40,981 nucleotides of DNA from M55B165 sp051744245 (GTDB taxonomy: Bacteria > Actinomycetota > Humimicrobiia > Humimicrobiales > Humimicrobiaceae): contig JBNJCV010000008.1 in the NCBI GenBank assembly GCA_051744245.1, positions 1-40,981 of the forward strand. Reading direction: 5' to 3'. How positions within the stretch are numbered: the first letter of the stretch is position 1; every line of letters starts with the position of its first letter. The notes below the pieces were generated by a model that was given only the letters and a program-made list of their open reading frames with translations, ran no database searches and was not told the DNA's origin. Made by a program: the position numbers and the translations under genes. Of this stretch, positions 16,492-25,217 are shown one piece after another.

Positions 16492-17926
16492 GATATGGGA
16501 AGGCAGGATCCAGAAGCCCACAGATGAGCTAGTTGAAAGGTTTAGCTCTTCTCTGGAAGTGGATAAAAATTTATATATTTATGACATAATTGGAAGCATT
16601 GGCCACCTTACGGGCCTTAAGAAGGAGGGCATAATAGATAATAGCCAATTAAAAAAGATAGCCAAGGGGCTGGACAAGGTTAAACAAAAGATTGAAGGTG
16701 GCATGGTTTCCGGCTATGAAGACATACATAGCCTGGTTGAGTCTGAGCTTATAAAAGAAATAGGTGAAATTGGAAAAAAGATTCATGCCGGTAGAAGCAG
16801 GAATGACCAGGTAGTTTTAGATGAGAAGCTGTTTTTAAAGGATGCAATAATAAACCTATTGCATTCCCTTATAAACTTGCAGAAAAATTTATATAGCCTG
16901 GCAAATAAAGAGATGGATACCATATTTATCGCATATACCCACCTACAGAAAGCCCAGCCGGTGCTTGCATCCCATTACCTGCTATCTTTTTTTGAGAAGT
17001 TTGGCAGGGATATAGAAAGCTTAGAAGATAATTTTGAAAGCAATGATTTCCTGCCGTTAGGGGCTGCAGCATGTACTGGAACAGGATACGATATTGACTA
17101 CCGTTCTGTGGCAGAAGTCCTAAAATTTAAAAACAGGGGAAAAAACAGCATGGATATTGTAGGGAGCAGGGATTTCATGCTTGATTTTGTTTTTTCCTGC
17201 TCAAAGATAATGCTGCACTTGAGCAGGATATCAGAGGATCTTATAATTTATTCCAGCCAGGAATTCTCTTATATAGAGATAGATGAATCCTTCTGTACTG
17301 GAAGCAGCATTATGCCCCAGAAAAAAAATCCTGATGTCCTTGAGCTAATAAGGGGCAAAAGCTCGGTGGTAGCAGGCAATTTAGGCCAGCTGTTTATGCT
17401 GCTTAAGGGACTTCCTTCTACCTATAACAGGGATCTCCAGGAAGATAAGCCCATATTGTTTTCAGCTTACTGGCAGACCCTGGATTGTGTAAATGTTTTC
17501 TCCAAGCTGGTTAAGAATATAAGGTTTAACCAGGACAAAATAACGGAGAAAATAAAAGAGGGGTTCATGGAAGCAACAGATGTTGCAGATTACCTGGCAA
17601 AAAAAGGGGAAAGCTTCAGGAAATCCCATAATATTGTTGGAAAAATTGTAAAATACTGTATCCAGAACAATATTAAATTTGAAGATATAAAACTGGATAA
17701 ATTAAAGCAGTATTCCAAATATTTTGATTCTGATTTTTACAAGATTATTGATACAGCTGCCTGCATCAACTCAAAAACAGTAGAATGCGGAACGGCCCAA
17801 AAAAGCGTTAAGGCTAATTTAGAACAATGCATCAAGCGAATTGATAACTGGGAAAAGAAGCTTAAAAATTTAGAAGGCAGGATCCCAACTTATGAGGAGC
17901 TTACGGGGAAAGCTTTAAGAAAATGA
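16484..17926 (+). CDS. argH: Argininosuccinate lyase
   Basis: Final step: splits argininosuccinate into arginine and fumarate. The 480-residue fumarase/aspartase-fold protein shows HAGRSRNDQV (about 101-110), YTHLQKAQPV with the catalytic His153, and the signature GSSIMPQKKNPD (273-284) whose serine is the catalytic base. It is slightly longer than the usual 455-470 residues, mostly in the C-terminal helices. The start overlaps argG by 8 bp and the end overlaps the NIF3-like gene by 4 bp. Confidence 0.97.
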   Translation: MSKIWEGRIQKPTDELVERFSSSLEVDKNLYIYDIIGSIGHLTGLKKEGIIDNSQLKKIAKGLDKVKQKIEGGMVSGYEDIHSLVESELIKEIGEIGKKIHAGRSRNDQVVLDEKLFLKDAIINLLHSLINLQKNLYSLANKEMDTIFIAYTHLQKAQPVLASHYLLSFFEKFGRDIESLEDNFESNDFLPLGAAACTGTGYDIDYRSVAEVLKFKNRGKNSMDIVGSRDFMLDFVFSCSKIMLHLSRISEDLIIYSSQEFSYIEIDESFCTGSSIMPQKKNPDVLELIRGKSSVVAGNLGQLFMLLKGLPSTYNRDLQEDKPILFSAYWQTLDCVNVFSKLVKNIRFNQDKITEKIKEGFMEATDVADYLAKKGESFRKSHNIVGKIVKYCIQNNIKFEDIKLDKLKQYSKYFDSDFYKIIDTAACINSKTVECGTAQKSVKANLEQCIKRIDNWEKKLKNLEGRIPTYEELTGKALRK

Positions 17927-18792
17927 AGTTAAGCCAAATATATGAACTTGCCATAGATCTGGGGAAAGAAGTTGACATAAGGGGCAAGAACCAGGATATA
18001 GATTATTTTCCGGACAGTAAGGTAATAAATTTTAAGGATAGGGAAATAAGAGGTGTTTTTGTTGGTATTGATGTGGGGGTGGGGGAACTTCTTTTAATAG
18101 ACAAGCTGAAAGATAAGGGATTAGAAATAGATGCTGCTGTAAGCCACCATCCTATCTCAAAAGCCGCTTATATGATGGCAGAGGTAGCTGAAATTCAGAA
18201 ATATAACTGGATAAAATATGGGGTGGAAGAAAAAACTGCTGAAAAACTGGTAAAGAAAATTATTTGGGAAAGTCAGATAGAGGCTAAAGCTAAAAATAAC
18301 TTGAGAGCAGAAAGTGCAGCCCGCTACCTGGATATTCCCCTGATTTGCGTGCATACCGCCATAGATAACCTGACCCAGGCTTATTTTGAGCAAGTGGTAG
18401 GCAGCAATAAAAGCCTGACATTAGGTGAACTTTTTAAAATTATATCCGGTATAGAAGAATGCCAGATGGCAGAAGAAAATGGGGACGGCCCTTTTATGGT
18501 TGATGAAAGACTAAAGAAAAAAAATGTTGGTAAATATATGGTGGATATGACTGGGGGTCTGGATCCTCCTACAGAGATATTTTCACACCTTAAAGGTAAG
18601 GTGGATACTGTTGTTGGTATGCATTATTCAGTGGATAACATAAAGGCGGTAAAGGAAAAAAAGATTGGAGCTATAATAACTGGACATATGGCCTCTGACT
18701 CTATAGGGCTTAATATATATTGTGATAAGCTTGAAGAGGAAGGCATAAAGATTTACCCTGGGTCCGGTTTTTATAGGGTAAAAAGGGACTAA
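17923..18792 (+). CDS. NIF3-like (DUF34) metal-binding protein
   Basis: This 289-residue NIF3/DUF34 protein has the metal site seen in the family: the AAVSHHP strand (His75-His76-Pro77), an FVGIDVGVGELLLIDKLKDKG segment and the distal GHMASDSIGLN helix carrying a further metal-binding His. The ATGA overlap with the argH stop shows translational coupling to the arginine operon. NIF3/DUF34 proteins are widespread, bind two metals and are often misnamed GTP cyclohydrolase; their role is unclear, with metal insertion or metabolite repair suggested. A family function inside an arginine operon is not established. It is the last gene of the run, and no clear terminator follows. Confidence 0.85.
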   Translation: MKLSQIYELAIDLGKEVDIRGKNQDIDYFPDSKVINFKDREIRGVFVGIDVGVGELLLIDKLKDKGLEIDAAVSHHPISKAAYMMAEVAEIQKYNWIKYGVEEKTAEKLVKKIIWESQIEAKAKNNLRAESAARYLDIPLICVHTAIDNLTQAYFEQVVGSNKSLTLGELFKIISGIEECQMAEENGDGPFMVDERLKKKNVGKYMVDMTGGLDPPTEIFSHLKGKVDTVVGMHYSVDNIKAVKEKKIGAIITGHMASDSIGLNIYCDKLEEEGIKIYPGSGFYRVKRD

Positions 18793-18829
18793 AAAAATTA
18801 GATTAAAATTTATATCCATTTATTTTTCA

Positions 18830-19122
18830 ACTGAGGAAACAGCCGGAGTTACCATGAGTATCAACATGGGACTGGGGAGATTACTGGCACATATTATCAG
18901 GGTACCAGCAATTATATTATCGAAAATTTTGTCTGCACTGGGACAATTTCAGAAACTTTATAGAGCAGTAAAATAGATGCACTGGTACCTATAGAGCAAA
19001 AGATAGGTGAAAAAACATTGGCTACTTCATAGGGGAAAATTGTAGGGGCCCTTAGTTCTGATGAAAATTATACTGGTAGAACTTCTAAAGGAAGTTCTAC
19101 CTGGAAAGTTTATGGACAATAA
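18830..19122 (+). pseudogene. Decayed secreted-protein gene
   Basis: Protein-like sequence is split by a frameshift and stops. One frame gives a Gly/Thr/Tyr-rich stretch (TGEITGTYYQGTSNYIIENF) ending in TAG. The continuation in another frame reads SSKIDALVPIEQKIGEKTLATS, a TAG, then GKIVGALSSDENYTGRTSKG and a terminal TAA at about 19120-19122. The composition (Gly, Thr, Ser, Tyr) suggests an extracellular or beta-rich protein. No family is recognised. There is no intact start or ribosome binding site. Confidence 0.4.
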
Positions 19123-19155
19123 TTTTTTAAATAAAACTTAAGCAAGGAGTAATAA

Positions 19156-19332
19156 ATGGCAAAAACATAATTATAACAATGCTAATAATTGCAATATCCA
19201 TTCCCTCTTTTTCCTTATTCCATCTTGCACACCGCCTTTAGAATTCTGGGATTTGACAATTTGTTCAGAGATTGTTCGCCAGCCATATAATAAAAGAAAT
19301 CTCCATTTTTATAATAACTTTTTTTGAAGAAT
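19156..19332 (+). pseudogene. Decayed lipoprotein gene
   Basis: A good ribosome binding site (AAGGAG) precedes ATG 19156, but the frame stops after ATG GCA AAA ACA TAA. A +1 shift opens a typical signal peptide (KNIIITMLIIAISIPSFSLF). A second shift gives IPSCTPPLEFWDL, in which the cysteine looks like a lipobox acceptor, continuing about 35 residues to TGA. Two indels in one signal peptide show a dead lipoprotein gene. Confidence 0.45.
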
Positions 19333-19415
19333 TCCGGATATTTACCTATATAAATTGAAAAGAGAAAAAGGAGTACACAGTTATAGCCCTTTTATGCGGC
19401 AGCAAGGAATATAAG

Positions 19416-19465
19416 CAAGGTCAGCAACAATTTAAACCGAAAATTGCTGACAGCTCTTGACCTTG
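19416..19465. repeat. Inverted repeat in decayed region
   Basis: CAAGGTCA (19416-19423) and TGACCTTG (19458-19465) are exact reverse complements. They enclose a second overlapping pair, GTCAGCAA and TTGCTGAC. This could form a hairpin of about 50 nt in RNA. No T-run follows. The rest of the 19333-19617 stretch shows only short broken frames. Confidence 0.4.
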
Positions 19466-19617
19466 AATTATTCAGTATTGAAGGTGCAGTATATGAGGGA
19501 AAAAACTGAGGTGATTAAGCATGAATTTTTTAAATAAAATTCTAAAGCCTCATTGGATTAAATTTTTATTATGTTAAACTTTTAACAATATTTGTAAACT
19601 CCTATATTAATATCCTT

Positions 19618-21855
19618 ATGGAAGAAAAAAAATTAGAGTTAGTTTCCCCTGCTGGTGGATGGAATCACCTAAAAGCAGCACTTTTAGGTGGAGCAGATGC
19701 AATTTACCTGGGTTACAAAAAATTTGGAGCAAGAGCATACGCAGAAAATTTTGACATAAATATGTTAAAAAAAGCTGCAGTGCTGGCCCATAATATGCAT
19801 TCTAAGGTATATCTTACCTTAAATACTTTAGTAAAAAACAGCGAAATAAGAGAAGTGGCGGATTTTTTAAATCAGTATTGGCAAATTTGCCAGGATGGAA
19901 TTATTATACAAGACCTTGGCCTTTACAAGTTGATAAAAGACCTTTTCCCCCAGCTAAGGCTTCACGCAAGCACACAGCTTAACATCCATAACCTTGAATC
20001 TGTGAAATTTATGGAAGGTATGGGTATAAGCAGGGTGGTCCTGGCGAGAGAGATGACCACGGAAGAAATAAAAAATATTACCAACAATTCAGATACAGAA
20101 ATAGAAATTTTTGGACATGGTTCTCAGTGCTACTCATATTCAGGACAATGCTATTTTAGCTCTTTTGTAGGAGGAAGGAGCGGAAACAGAGGAAGATGCC
20201 CACAACCCTGCAGGATGAAATATAGGCTGCTGTACAGGGAAGAGGATAAGTTTCATTACAAGGATAAAAATTTTAGGTATTACTTAAGCAAAAAAGATTT
20301 AAACACCATAAAAATTCTTCCAGATATTATAAAGAGTGGGGCTGATGCTTTAAAGATTGAAGGGAGGATGAAATCACCTGAATATGTGGGAATAGTTACT
20401 AAAATATACAGGAAATATATAGATAAATACTATAAGGACCCAAATAATTATAAAGTAGAGGACAAGGACCTATATAAGCTGGAACAGATATTTTTAAGGG
20501 ATTCAGGGACAGGATATTTTAAAAAGGAATATCCCAAAGACATAATATCTCCAAAAACCTCGGGAAGTATAGGAAATTTTGCAGGCAGAATTTACAGAAT
20601 TGATTACAGCAGGAGAAAAAAGGTAAAAGCAATCTATATTAAAAGTAAACTGCCTTTAAACGAGGGTGATTTGTTGGAAATTTGGACCAATCAGGGGAAT
20701 GAAAGGATAACTGTAGGAGAGCATGAGGAATTGGGAACCAAAGGAAGTAAAACTTTATATAAACTTAGAATTAAAAACAACATGCGAGTCCAGGACAATG
20801 ATAGAGTGTTTAAATATTTTGATAAGAAATTGGATGGAGAGGCAAAAAGTCTTTACCTGTACCAGAATCACAGGATAAAAACAGAAATTGACAACAACCA
20901 AAACCTAAAAGATTATGAGATTAATTTTTACTTGGAAAAACACCTGGATTCTAAGTCAAATGGGGATAAAAAAAGCATAAAAATATCAGCCAATGTTTAT
21001 GATGAAAATTTAATTAAACCTTTAGCTGATTTAGAAGTGGAAAACATCATTTACTGTGGAGCATGTGAGGATAAATTAGCCGAATTAGGAAGATATTGCT
21101 CAAACCAGGGCTCAAGACTTTTTTTAGACATCCCAAATATTATCTACGATAGGCAATTTGATAAATTAAAGAGGGAGATAAAAGAGCTTGCCGGAAATGG
21201 GTTTAATAAATACCAAGTTTCAAATTTGGGAATATTAAATTATCTAGTAAAAGAATTTAATGGCCTAGATTTAATATTAAGCCATAATTTTAATATATTT
21301 AATAGCCTGGCTGCTGAATTTTTTAGCAGCCTTGTAAAAGGCAACTCAAGTTTAGCTGAAGTCGGGCTTTCTCCTGAACTTAACCTGGGGGAAGCAAGTA
21401 ATTTAATTAATAGCTGTAATGGCTACCTGGAAGAAGGAGTACCTTTTTCTATTTTTGGTTATGGCAATATCCCTGTTATTAATGCACGGTACAAGCTGGA
21501 GATGTTAAACAATAATTTTAACCATGATAGGGAATACTACCTGGAAGATATTAAAGGATATAAATTCAAGATTGATAATGATATAAATAACAATATAGTT
21601 GTTTATAATTCCAAAAAAATTTGTGCCTTATTTGATATTGATAAATTAAAGGATGTGCCTGTTGAATATATCCGCCTGGACTTAAAGGATTTAGACGTAA
21701 AAGAAACAAAGAAAGTTATTAATTCTTACCGGAAAGCTATAAGTGTAGCTAAAAATAAAGGGGTAGATAAATACAGGGAATATATTAGTTGCTTAAAAGA
21801 TGATATTTTATTTAAAAACTATACAAGAGGGCATCTTTTAAGGGGTGTAAAATAA
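19618..21855 (+). CDS. Peptidase U32 family protein
   Basis: This 745-residue protein has the U32 TIM-barrel start (LELVSPAGGWNHLKAALLGGADAIYLG), HASTQLNIHN, and the family signature around EIFGHGSQCYSYSGQCYFSS followed by GNRGRCPQPCRMKY. The four cysteines of this block are [4Fe-4S] ligands in tRNA- and rRNA-hydroxylating members (TrhP, RlhA). A C-terminal half of about 400 residues resembles the DUF3656-type extension of the RlhA group. Hydroxylation of an RNA base by prephenate-dependent chemistry is therefore more likely than proteolysis (inference from family). The Shine-Dalgarno site is weak. The next gene starts 5 bp after its stop. Confidence 0.9.
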   Translation: MEEKKLELVSPAGGWNHLKAALLGGADAIYLGYKKFGARAYAENFDINMLKKAAVLAHNMHSKVYLTLNTLVKNSEIREVADFLNQYWQICQDGIIIQDLGLYKLIKDLFPQLRLHASTQLNIHNLESVKFMEGMGISRVVLAREMTTEEIKNITNNSDTEIEIFGHGSQCYSYSGQCYFSSFVGGRSGNRGRCPQPCRMKYRLLYREEDKFHYKDKNFRYYLSKKDLNTIKILPDIIKSGADALKIEGRMKSPEYVGIVTKIYRKYIDKYYKDPNNYKVEDKDLYKLEQIFLRDSGTGYFKKEYPKDIISPKTSGSIGNFAGRIYRIDYSRRKKVKAIYIKSKLPLNEGDLLEIWTNQGNERITVGEHEELGTKGSKTLYKLRIKNNMRVQDNDRVFKYFDKKLDGEAKSLYLYQNHRIKTEIDNNQNLKDYEINFYLEKHLDSKSNGDKKSIKISANVYDENLIKPLADLEVENIIYCGACEDKLAELGRYCSNQGSRLFLDIPNIIYDRQFDKLKREIKELAGNGFNKYQVSNLGILNYLVKEFNGLDLILSHNFNIFNSLAAEFFSSLVKGNSSLAEVGLSPELNLGEASNLINSCNGYLEEGVPFSIFGYGNIPVINARYKLEMLNNNFNHDREYYLEDIKGYKFKIDNDINNNIVVYNSKKICALFDIDKLKDVPVEYIRLDLKDLDVKETKKVINSYRKAISVAKNKGVDKYREYISCLKDDILFKNYTRGHLLRGVK

Positions 21856-21860
21856 ATAAT

Positions 21861-22127
21861 ATGAATACAAAAAGAAGGGCATATATTGTTGTGCCAGAAG
21901 AATTAGTAAAGGAAATAGACAAACTAGCTGGAAAAGGAAAACGTAGCCAGTTTATAATTAAGGCAGTAAGAAGAGAGATACAACAATTAAAATTTCTAAA
22001 AGCAGCAAGGGAAACAGCCGGGGCCTGGAAAAATGAAGGCCATCCCGAATTAAGTAAAGGAGTAGGAGACTGGGTAGAAGATTTACGAAAAGAAGACAAC
22101 GAAAGGTTAGAGGAAAAGAAAACTTAG
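21861..22127 (+). CDS. Ribbon-helix-helix antitoxin-like protein without a toxin
   Basis: This 88-residue protein has an N-terminal ribbon (RRAYIVVPEELVKEIDKLA) and two helices (GKRSQFIIKAVRREIQQLKF), the CopG/MetJ/Arc-type DNA-binding fold. A C-terminal tail of about 40 charged residues (ETAGAWKNEGHPEL) is like that of VapB-type antitoxins that bind PIN toxins. No toxin frame follows: the next 80 bp hold only broken codons before the convergent PBP gene. It may be an orphan antitoxin or a plain regulator. It lies 5 bp after the U32 gene and could be co-transcribed with it. Confidence 0.8.
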   Translation: MNTKRRAYIVVPEELVKEIDKLAGKGKRSQFIIKAVRREIQQLKFLKAARETAGAWKNEGHPELSKGVGDWVEDLRKEDNERLEEKKT

Positions 22128-22209
22128 CAGGATTGGCCCTCTTTTTCTTAATCAATACAGTATAGCGCATGATTTAAATGTAGCTAAAACTATAAGGGAG
22201 TGCAAATAC

Positions 22210-25068
22210 CTACTCTTCTGCACTCGGTTCTTCTTCAGAAGAAGGCTCCTCTTCGGGAGGCTCAACAACTTCTTCCTCTATTTCTATGGTAACCTTTGTG
22301 CCATAATTTTTATATACCCCAGATTCAGGTGTCTGGCTTATTACCTTACCTGTAGCTTTTTTATCAGGCTTTATCTCTACAACAAACCCAAGATCTTCAA
22401 GCTTGGTAACAGCCTCTTCTTTGGAAAGGCCTAAAACATCAGGAACTAAAACCCCCAGGCTTACCCTAATAATTATCTCATTTGCCTTATTATAAGCAGT
22501 ACCGCTTTCGGGAACCTGGTTAAATACAGTCCCTATGGCTGCAGTATTTTCTTCTTCTATCACACTAATATTATTAAACCCGGCATTTTTAAGCTTAGTT
22601 ACTGCTTCCTCTTCTTTGAGGGTAATAACATCTGGAACCACGGATTCAGGGTTTTCACCCTTGCTTATAAATATAGTAACAGAAGTTTCCTTGGTAACCT
22701 TTGAGTCCGGGGCTGGTTCTTGTTTAAATATTTTATCCTTTTCAAATTCATTGTTAAACTCGTAATTTACATTTCCAATTTTTATCCCGTAACCTTCAAG
22801 GATTTCCTCTGCTGATTCCTTGGTAATTCCTATCAGGCTTGGCATGTCAAAGGCCTCTTTCCCTTTACTAATATGTATTGTTATCCTCACCTTGCTGCCA
22901 TCTTCAGATTCCAGCACGGTTCCCGGATCCGGTTCCTGGTCAAATACAATATTTTCAGTATAGGTATCATTGAAATCTTTGATTTCTTCTATTTCAAAAT
23001 AAAGGCTTTCCAGTATTGACCTTGCTTCTTCAATGTTTTTTCCTATCAGGCTGGGAACTTCCACTTTATTATGGACATCACATGTGTCTTGAGGTTCTTC
23101 CCCTTTTATATAAATTTTGTATTCCAGGGATTCTTCCGGGCACCAGTGGGTAGGAATAAGGCCTGAGTCTTTGCAGATTTGTATATCTATTATCTCTTCT
23201 TCCGCAGGGGTAAACTCAGATACCGGCCTGTCCTCCAGTGCCTGGGACATAAATTGTCTCCAGATATCCGCAGGATAAGTGCCTCCAACCAAAACCCTGC
23301 CGTTTATGGGTTCCATGGTTTTACTGGATTCTGGATGCCCCATCCATACTACTGTAGACAGATTCGGAGTATAGCCTGCAAACCATGCGTCTTTGTTATC
23401 ACTTGTGGTTCCAGTTTTTCCTGCAGCTGGCCTACCAATATTTGCGCCCCTCCCGGTGCCTTCCTGTATTACCCGCTGGAGGATTTGGGTAAGGTAGTAG
23501 GCATAGGGTTCTTCCATAATCCTGGTATTTTCTTCCGGCGGCTCATGCTCATATATGATATTTCCCCTGGAATCAGTTATTTTTAAAATAGAAACTGGCT
23601 GGTGGTAAACTCCTCCCGAAGCAAAAGTAGAGAAAATTTTATTTACGTCCAGAGGGGTTATGCCAACTTCCAGCCCCCCAAGGGCTATAGCAGGGTTGCT
23701 TCCAATACCTTCAATCCCCAATTCCTGGCATAACTTCTCCACGTTTTCTGCTCCTATTTCCATCATAAGCTGGGCATACACAACATTTACCGAATGAATA
23801 GTAGCCTCTATAATGGAGAGATTGTCTTCAAATTTCTGGCCACCGTAATTATTAACTTGCCATGGGGGACCCTGATCCATGTCAATTACGATGGGGCCAT
23901 TAGGGTTAAATTCCTTATGGGGAGACATGTGCTGCCTTAAAGCTTCGGCCAGCACCAAAACTTTAAATACTGACCCTGGCTGCCTTTTACCCTGGGTAGC
24001 AATATTGAATTTACTTAAATCATAATCCTTGCCGCCAATTAAGGCATGAATATAGCCATTGTTAGGATCAGAGGATATTAGAGAATAAGAAGGCCCTATT
24101 TCTTCGGGAAATACTGTTTTGATGGCATTTTCAGCCTTTCTCTGCAGTTCTACGTCCAGGGTAGTGTAAATCCTTAATCCTCCTTTAAAAACGTCATAGT
24201 CAGTAAATTTCTGGTCATAAAGCTGCTGCTTTACATAATCAATAAAATAGGGGGCAAAACTTTGGCCTGTTCCAACTCCTGTAGGAGTTGATTTACTCTT
24301 GTTAATTTCAATGGAGGCAGTAAGGGCATTTAAGTACTCATCCTTTTCAATTAAATCCTGTTCATACATTAAACTTAAAACAAGGTTTCTCCTGTTTTCA
24401 GCGCTTTCAATATTGTTAAAAGGCGAATAGTTTTCAGGAGACCTGACCATCCCTGCTAGCAGGGCAGACTGGGGGAGGGTTAAGTCTTTTGCCTGGACTC
24501 CAAAATAAGTTTGGGCTGCTTTTTCAATACCATAGGTGCCGGCTCCAAAGTAAATAGTATTAAGATACATTTCAAGTATCTTGTCTTTGGTATAATGTCT
24601 TTCAAGCTGGATTGCTATGGCAGCTTCTTTTATCTTTCTGCTCAAGGTTTTCTCAGGGCTAAAATAAATATTTTTTACATATTGCTGGGTTATGGTACTC
24701 CCGCCCTGGGCAAGCTCTCCTGCCCTTATGTCAGCAATTAATGCGCCAAGAATCCTTATATAATCTACTCCTTCATGGTCGTAAAACCTTTTGTCTTCTA
24801 CTGCTACTATGGCTTTTTTGATATGTTCAGACATTTCACTAAAAGATACTATTTCCCTGTTTTCCTCAGCATGGAATTCTGTTAAAAGTTTGCCGTCTAT
24901 TGAATATACTTTAGATGTCTGGGCTATAGGGGAAGGGGTAAGGTCCTCTAAGTCCGGCAAGGTACTTATATATATAAATGCTGCAACGCCACCAATAAAT
25001 ACTACTGATAGTATCGCAATTAAAGCAAATATTAAAAAAAATCTAAGACATCCTCTTTTTTTTGCCAT
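22210..25068 (-). CDS. Bifunctional penicillin-binding protein 1A with four PASTA repeats
   Basis: Class A PBP of 952 residues that polymerises and cross-links peptidoglycan. I use ATG 25068, with GGTG 6 nt upstream; a GTG four codons earlier is possible. A TM helix lies at about 8-33. The GT51 glycosyltransferase (about 60-230) has EDKRFYDHEGVD with catalytic Glu91 and QGGSTITQQ. The transpeptidase (about 320-610) has SxxK at Ser366 (RQPGSVFK), SVN at 426-428 and KTGTT at 551. Four PASTA repeats follow at about 671-736, 741-804, 809-872 and 874-931, then an acidic Glu/Pro/Ser tail. PASTA repeats on a class A PBP are typical of Gram-positive lineages. The gene is monocistronic. Confidence 0.96.
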   Translation of the reverse strand: MAKKRGCLRFFLIFALIAILSVVFIGGVAAFIYISTLPDLEDLTPSPIAQTSKVYSIDGKLLTEFHAEENREIVSFSEMSEHIKKAIVAVEDKRFYDHEGVDYIRILGALIADIRAGELAQGGSTITQQYVKNIYFSPEKTLSRKIKEAAIAIQLERHYTKDKILEMYLNTIYFGAGTYGIEKAAQTYFGVQAKDLTLPQSALLAGMVRSPENYSPFNNIESAENRRNLVLSLMYEQDLIEKDEYLNALTASIEINKSKSTPTGVGTGQSFAPYFIDYVKQQLYDQKFTDYDVFKGGLRIYTTLDVELQRKAENAIKTVFPEEIGPSYSLISSDPNNGYIHALIGGKDYDLSKFNIATQGKRQPGSVFKVLVLAEALRQHMSPHKEFNPNGPIVIDMDQGPPWQVNNYGGQKFEDNLSIIEATIHSVNVVYAQLMMEIGAENVEKLCQELGIEGIGSNPAIALGGLEVGITPLDVNKIFSTFASGGVYHQPVSILKITDSRGNIIYEHEPPEENTRIMEEPYAYYLTQILQRVIQEGTGRGANIGRPAAGKTGTTSDNKDAWFAGYTPNLSTVVWMGHPESSKTMEPINGRVLVGGTYPADIWRQFMSQALEDRPVSEFTPAEEEIIDIQICKDSGLIPTHWCPEESLEYKIYIKGEEPQDTCDVHNKVEVPSLIGKNIEEARSILESLYFEIEEIKDFNDTYTENIVFDQEPDPGTVLESEDGSKVRITIHISKGKEAFDMPSLIGITKESAEEILEGYGIKIGNVNYEFNNEFEKDKIFKQEPAPDSKVTKETSVTIFISKGENPESVVPDVITLKEEEAVTKLKNAGFNNISVIEEENTAAIGTVFNQVPESGTAYNKANEIIIRVSLGVLVPDVLGLSKEEAVTKLEDLGFVVEIKPDKKATGKVISQTPESGVYKNYGTKVTIEIEEEVVEPPEEEPSSEEEPSAEE

Positions 25069-25101
25069 TTTAATCACCACTCATTTAATAGTTGAATTTG
25101 T

Positions 25102-25107
25102 ATTATA
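25102..25107 (-). promoter_or_regulatory. -10 element of the PBP gene
   Basis: A perfect minus-strand TATAAT lies about 34 bp before the PBP ATG. The -35 is weak (TTCAAT with an 18-bp spacer). The predicted leader is about 27 nt. Confidence 0.45.
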
Positions 25108-25217
25108 CTACAAATATGGAACTGAATTGAAGAGGCTGGCAAAATAGACAATAAACTAGTGGCTATGTTAATATTAAGAATTAAGTTTTAGGCAAATTAA
25201 TAAGGAAAGTAACTAGT

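Noticed and set aside
23179..23586. 135-residue plus-strand frame inside the PBP gene
   Set aside because: It lies opposite the transpeptidase domain and has no independent support.
25081..25217. Possible T-box leader before tyrS
   Set aside because: The region is only 137 bp, and I see no T-box consensus, specifier stem or terminator/antiterminator pair.
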